Assembly (NCBI GenBank): GCA_038025085.1
Contig: CM076141.1
Coordinates: 17,734,001-17,798,000 of the forward strand
Source: Tetragonia tetragonoides
Taxonomy: Eukaryota > Streptophyta > Magnoliopsida > Caryophyllales > Aizoaceae
Length of the DNA: 64,000 nucleotides
Direction of reading: 5' to 3'
Every line of letters begins with the position of its first letter. Positions within the stretch are counted from its first letter, which is position 1. Of the stretch, positions 59,901-64,000 are shown in pieces. The notes beneath the pieces are model-generated. The model ran no database searches. It saw only the letters and a program-made list of their open reading frames with translations, and was not told where the DNA came from. The translations under genes and the position numbers were made by a program.

Positions 59901-61286
59901 ATTCAGATGGCACCCTAGAGCGCGATAAAGCGCACTGGGTGGTTCATGGTTGTTCACAACAACCTGGTATTGATTATGATGAGACTTTTAGTCCTGTGGT
60001 CAAGCCAACATCTGTTCGCACAGTTCTAAGTCTAGCCTTATCTCGTTCTTGGCCCATTCATCAACTGGATGTAAAAAATGCCTTCCTTCATGGTAATTTG
60101 CAAGAGACTGTCTATTGCCAGCAACCTCCTGGATTTGTGGACCCCGCTCATCCTGATTATGTTTGTCGTCTCAATAAGGCACTTTATGGTTTGAAACAAG
60201 CACCTCGTACCTGGTACCAACGCTTTGCTACATACATTACTCAGATTGGTTTTCAGGGGGCCAAATCTGACACCTCTTTGTTTGTGTGCCGGAAAGGACA
60301 ACACATGGCTATTCTCTTGCTCTATGTTGATGATATTATCCTTACTGCTTCCTCCACATCCCTACTCAAGCAGATTATTGATACTCTTAGTGGTGAGTTT
60401 GCTATGACGGACTTGGGTCCCCTTCATTATTTTCTGGGTATTTCTGTCACTCGTACCAAGGAGGGATTATTCTTGTCACAAAAGAAGTATGCCCAGGAAA
60501 TTCTTGATCGTGCTCATATGTCAAATTGCAATCCTACGGCCACACCTGCTGATACAAAAGCAAAACTCTGCTACGTCTGGCCATCCAGTTACAGATCCGT
60601 CTTTATACCGCAGTCTTGCGGGTGCCCTTCAATACCTCACATTTACCAGACCTGACCTCAGTTATGCAATACAACAAATATGTCTCTTCATGCATGATCC
60701 CCGCGAGCCTCATTTTCATGCCTTAAAACGTATTTTACGATATCTCAAAGGAACTTTAGATCATGGCTTGCAACTATATCCCTCAATCACCGATGGTCTT
60801 ATTGCTTATTCAGATGCCGATTGGGCTGGGTGTCCCGATTCTAGAAAATCCACCTCCGGATATTGTGTTTTTTTGGGCGATAATTTAATATCATGGTCAT
60901 CTAAGCGTCAAGCATCCACATCCCGCTCAAGTGCTGAGGCTGAATATCGAGCGGTTGCTAATGCTGTTGCAGAAACCTGTTGGCTCCGCAATCTCCTTCA
61001 AGAGCTTTACTGTCCCTTACCCAAGGCCACTCTTGTGTATTGTGATAATGTTAGTGCTGTGTACCTCTTTACTAATCCAGTTCAGCACCAACGCACTAAA
61101 CATGTTGAGATTGATATTCACTTTGTTCGCGATAAGGTCGCCTTGGGCCAAGTTCGTGTGCTTCATGTGCCATCTGCTCATCAGTACGCCGACATCTTCA
61201 CCAAAGGTCTACCTTCCACACTCTTCCACGAGTTTCGCTCCAGTTTGAGCGTCCGTTCCCCTCCCGCTCAAACTGCGGGGGTGTGA
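56912..61286 (+). pseudogene. Copia polyprotein of Ale-like element, interrupted
   Basis: 56912-59806 (the true start may be the ATG at 56978) encodes Gag (residues about 23-240), a Gly/Arg/Asn-rich RGG-like tail at about 250-290, protease WYMDSGASAHMTSN, and integrase with LWHRRLGHPG, CHACQLGKH and CDNGREFDQ. A TAA at 59804-59806 interrupts the frame shortly before reverse transcriptase; the same frame resumes from 59807 and carries QLDVKNAFLHGNLQETVY and LLYVDDIIL. A frameshift at about 60565-60575 moves the remainder (RNase H, with YSDADWAGCPDSRKSTSGY and SSAEAEYRAVANAV) to another frame ending at 61286, inside the LTR. Two lesions, so no full polyprotein. Confidence 0.93.
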
Positions 61287-61452
61287 TAAGAAATATATGT
61301 TTACATTAATTATAATCTCTAGAATATGTATAGTCTCTTAGTCTCTCAATATCTCTAGAATGTTTCCTGTATATACACTTCCTTAATTACTCTTGTAGTA
61401 TATATATGAGATAACTCAAGAGCCTTGATAGGCTGTCATTTATACTTCATCA
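61284..61452 (+). repeat. 3' LTR of Ale-like Copia
   Basis: 169 bp, shorter than the 5' LTR by one 11-bp unit; followed by TTAAT. Confidence 0.95.
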
Positions 61453-61665
61453 TTAATGAACCTTCGGCCTATGCTAACAGCCGAGATACTTAGTTTAAGC
61501 CGTAGTAGTCTTTGCAGGGTTTTCTCAATCTCACTTCCATTTTAATATTCATCAAGGTCATAAATTGTTACATATGCTCCATAGCTGATCATTAGTTGTT
61601 GCTTCAAAGCAACATAAACTCTTGTTGAATATTACCAGTTTCTCGTCCATAATATGCTTCATTTT

Positions 61666-64000
61666 TTCCACATAATTTTTAGCAAGTGCTGTGTTTCTTT
61701 GCTTTATTTTGCTCTAGTTTTCTTTTCTTTTCCTACTTGCTTTCTCACTGTATGTGGAAACTAAATTAAACAAGAATGTGAAAATGGAATTTGTTTTATG
61801 GTTTGGTTCTTCTAAGTAACAAAAAAGGCGTGACGTGTTTCCCTCTCATATATTTGAGCTGACACAGGCTGCTTAGTGATGCACGTAGATGCTTGGTGAG
61901 TGAGATTGCTTGCTGACTGATATACTGAAAGGGAGCTTATGGACGGGTAAGTAATCTTTTTGCTGTAAAAGTTCCTCCTTTATATGTCTTTCAGAGTGCT
62001 CAACTTTTTCAATGTCCTATATCACTTATCACATTCCTGGCATATAAAGTAAATGCTATATTGAGATTCATGCATGCATTGCTGGTTGCATGAATGAAAG
62101 TAAGGGATTTGCCGATTTGCGTAAGGCAATCAGCATTTAGACGTGGATCTGAGGAAGGGGAGGGAATACTTTGTCCAATTTCCTTTTCTTTTTTTGAATA
62201 TTTTTCCCTTTACAAGTTATAATTTTTTTCTTTCAGTTTCGCAGATTAGGTGAAGAACACTTTTCTGCAATGGACTACTAGAATGGGGACCTAAGATCTT
62301 CTTTAGTCTTTTGGACATCATCGGCCTATCTCACAAATTGAGAGGTTCTCTATGTATTTTTGATGTGGTCGTTTAGCACAACAAAAATAAATCAAATACT
62401 TAACCTAAAATCTAGTATAGGGTGAATACAAGTTCGTTCCCACGGAGAAAGTAAATTAAAAACAGTTATCCACGTCTAAATAATCTAACCTAAGTAGATA
62501 AAAGAACTAAAAAGAACAAATACTAAACAACTAACAGAACTTAAACTATAAATAAATAGTAACCAATGGGGGGGGGTTTGGAGTTGGTAAAGTAGCTAAG
62601 AACTAAATATGAATTCTAAAACTAAACTAAACGAAACGATATATAATAACAGAAGCTAACTAAACTAATTGAACTGTCGACCAATTAGCGTCTATAGAAA
62701 TAAACTCAACCAATCAATAAAAGGTACTCAATAGAAAATAGTATCCACCATGTAAATTCAACCTATCATCAACACATACAATTGTTCAACTGAATGGGTT
62801 AACTGTAGAGTCAACCTTACGAAGGTAACTTCCCGTTCTACCTTAATTACTCAATCTTGGAGCGTCCTAAAACTGAGTGTAACCAATTAGACAATCCCTT
62901 GGTACGACCTAAGTGATTTAATCTACTGATAGCATTAAGAACTAGTAAAACATCATTAACCCTAAGTAACTAGAGCACCTTAGCGGGTCTAATTTAACTT
63001 AGATTATGGCTACCCTAACCTATATGCAAAACCTTAACCGTCTCACTACAGATTAGTCGCTACTTATGTCAAACAACCTATGCAATTACGGACACAAGCA
63101 TTCAACTAGCAAGAGAATCCAAACATAAATTAGAAGCTTGCAATCAACCAATATAAATCTGAATTCAATATATAACTAAACCCAAATAGCCATAAACATT
63201 CACAAGAACAATTATTCAATCAACCCAACAAGTAATTTGTCTCAAGATATAGTCTTTACATGGCTTCAACTAAATTGTATTAAGTATAAAGGATCTACTC
63301 ACTAAGCATATTTAAGAACAAAATCAAAGAGAAAAGATAGGAGAAACTCATAGTGGGAAGAATTCACGGTTGATGAATTGTTCCTGTCACCAGTCGCTCG
63401 AATCCGCAACTTTGTTCTTCATTGTCTGCCGTCTTCTCTGGTCTGCTTCTCTTCTATTTTTTTTGTGTCCTGTGTTGACTGCCTTCAAACCCTCGTATTG
63501 CTTTATGAGGTGTTCTTCTTTCCTTTGTTCCCAAATTACAATCAGACCTCAAGACCCATTATCCCCTCTTAGCATTTAGGCTTGTATTAGCTTGGGCCCC
63601 AACATATTTGGAGTTGGACTTTTCTCATAATAATAATAATGAAGCTTTGGAATACTTTCATATAATTACAAGTCTAAACACGTTCAGCTCACAAAAACTG
63701 TTGTTGGGCTGTTTGTATGTGTCCAGCAGGCTTCGTGTATAATTTCGACCAAGAAGAAATCTGATTTTGGGAAAACTCACAATTGGAGAGTTGTAGGTCT
63801 CTTTTGGGGCTTTCCGTAGCCTTTTAAATCATTAAATTCGGAGCCCGTATGAAGAAGTTGCACTGAAAATACGATTAGCAGTCAAAACTGTTCGGAACTG
63901 CGAATAGGCCCGTGATTATATCTTTTCCATCTTCTAGTCCACTTGTACTCTATAAAAATAAAGATACACAAAAATAAGCCTATAATGAATAAAAGAGTAA
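61666..64000. other. Unassigned non-coding sequence, possibly repeat-derived
   Basis: No gene recognised. From about 62355 on the sequence looks like part of a dispersed plant repeat, with a GTGAATACAAGTTCGTTCCCACGGAG stretch split across 62411-62445 and many AACTAAAC-type A-rich segments. The right end of the window (63950-64000) is A-rich. Whether this is a partial retroelement running off the window is not resolved. Confidence 0.35.

Larger units (their letters stand above)
56522..61452 (+). mobile_element. Copia retrotransposon (short-LTR, Ale/Retrofit-like) inside the glutaredoxin pseudogene
   Basis: LTRs 56522-56701 (180 bp) and 61284-61452 (169 bp; lacks an 11-bp CTAGAATATGT repeat unit) begin TGATAAGAAATATATG and end CTTCATCA. 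The flanking duplication is TTAAT (56517-56521 and 61453-61457). Primer binding site TGGTATCAGAGC begins directly at 56702. A G-rich purine tract (GCGGGGGTG) precedes the 3' LTR at about 61275-61283. Very short LTRs and a Gag with a Gly/Arg-rich tail instead of a zinc knuckle suit the Ale/Retrofit group. The polyprotein has one stop and one frameshift. Confidence 0.95.
56439..61665 (-). pseudogene. Fourth CC-type glutaredoxin, decayed and split by a Copia insertion
   Basis: Two parts of one glutaredoxin flank the element at 56522-61452. The C-terminal part is 56439-56521 (similar to the ends of copies 1-3: CTCCAGCTTCCATCA, then CCTTGGATTTGCATGCTGATAAT on the plus strand). The N-terminal part is 61453-61665 (ATAAATTGTTACATATGCTCC and CTGATCATTAGTTG, matching GANATVYEL and the helix before the active site). 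The active-site region around the CC motif is partly deleted (about 61595-61625) and the frame is disrupted by several small indels. The gene may have been dead before the insertion. It extends the tandem array of copies 1-3 on the same strand. Confidence 0.85.

Overview
The window is nuclear DNA of a flowering plant, most likely a eudicot. It is AT-rich, has intron-bearing genes, carries a chloroplast-targeted DYW-type PPR editing factor and plant CC-type glutaredoxins, and is heavily loaded with plant transposable elements. The species cannot be fixed from the sequence alone. I see no bacterial operons, CRISPR array or complete tRNA/rRNA gene.

Layout. 1.57-5.8 kb: a decayed PIF/Harbinger (Pong-like) DNA transposon with a Myb/trihelix-like ORF1 and a DDE transposase, both broken. 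5.86-7.47 kb: TOP6A (SPO11-3-type topoisomerase VI subunit A), two exons, with a one-base frameshift near the 3' end. 7.5-11 kb: degenerate repeats and a second decayed copy of the TOP6A 3' end. 11.98-12.73 kb: a 744-bp Mutator-type MITE with ~140-bp inverted repeats and a perfect 9-bp target duplication. 12.83-15.54 kb: an intact 902-residue OTP84-like DYW PPR gene. 17.89-33.41 kb: a 15.5-kb LTR element with 2-kb LTRs, TSD GCATA and no pol of its own. It holds a decayed Gag remnant pointing to the Sire/Maximus Copia group, and is itself split by a nested minus-strand Copia element (23.19-27.99 kb, TSD GTCCT). 34.3-61.7 kb: a tandem array of CC-type glutaredoxins on the minus strand, with three apparently functional copies (34.3, 39.5, 45.4 kb) and a fourth decayed copy at 56.4-61.7 kb cut in two by a Copia element (56.52-61.45 kb, TSD TTAAT). 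A second Copia element of the Tork/TNT1 type with practically identical LTRs (51.04-56.12 kb, TSD ATTCT) sits beside it. 61.7-64 kb: no gene recognised.

The working genes are therefore few: TOP6A (endoreduplication and cell growth; possibly impaired by the frameshift), the OTP84-like editing factor (chloroplast RNA editing) and three small redox/transcription-cofactor glutaredoxins. Everything else is transposon sequence, repeats or unassigned non-coding DNA. I did not find a convincing wholly new biological system. The points most worth following up are a cluster of mitosis-specific (MSA-like) motifs in front of the Harbinger transposase, the E2F site and 3' frameshift of TOP6A, the pol-less giant LTR element, and the duplicated leader and transposon-split member of the glutaredoxin array.
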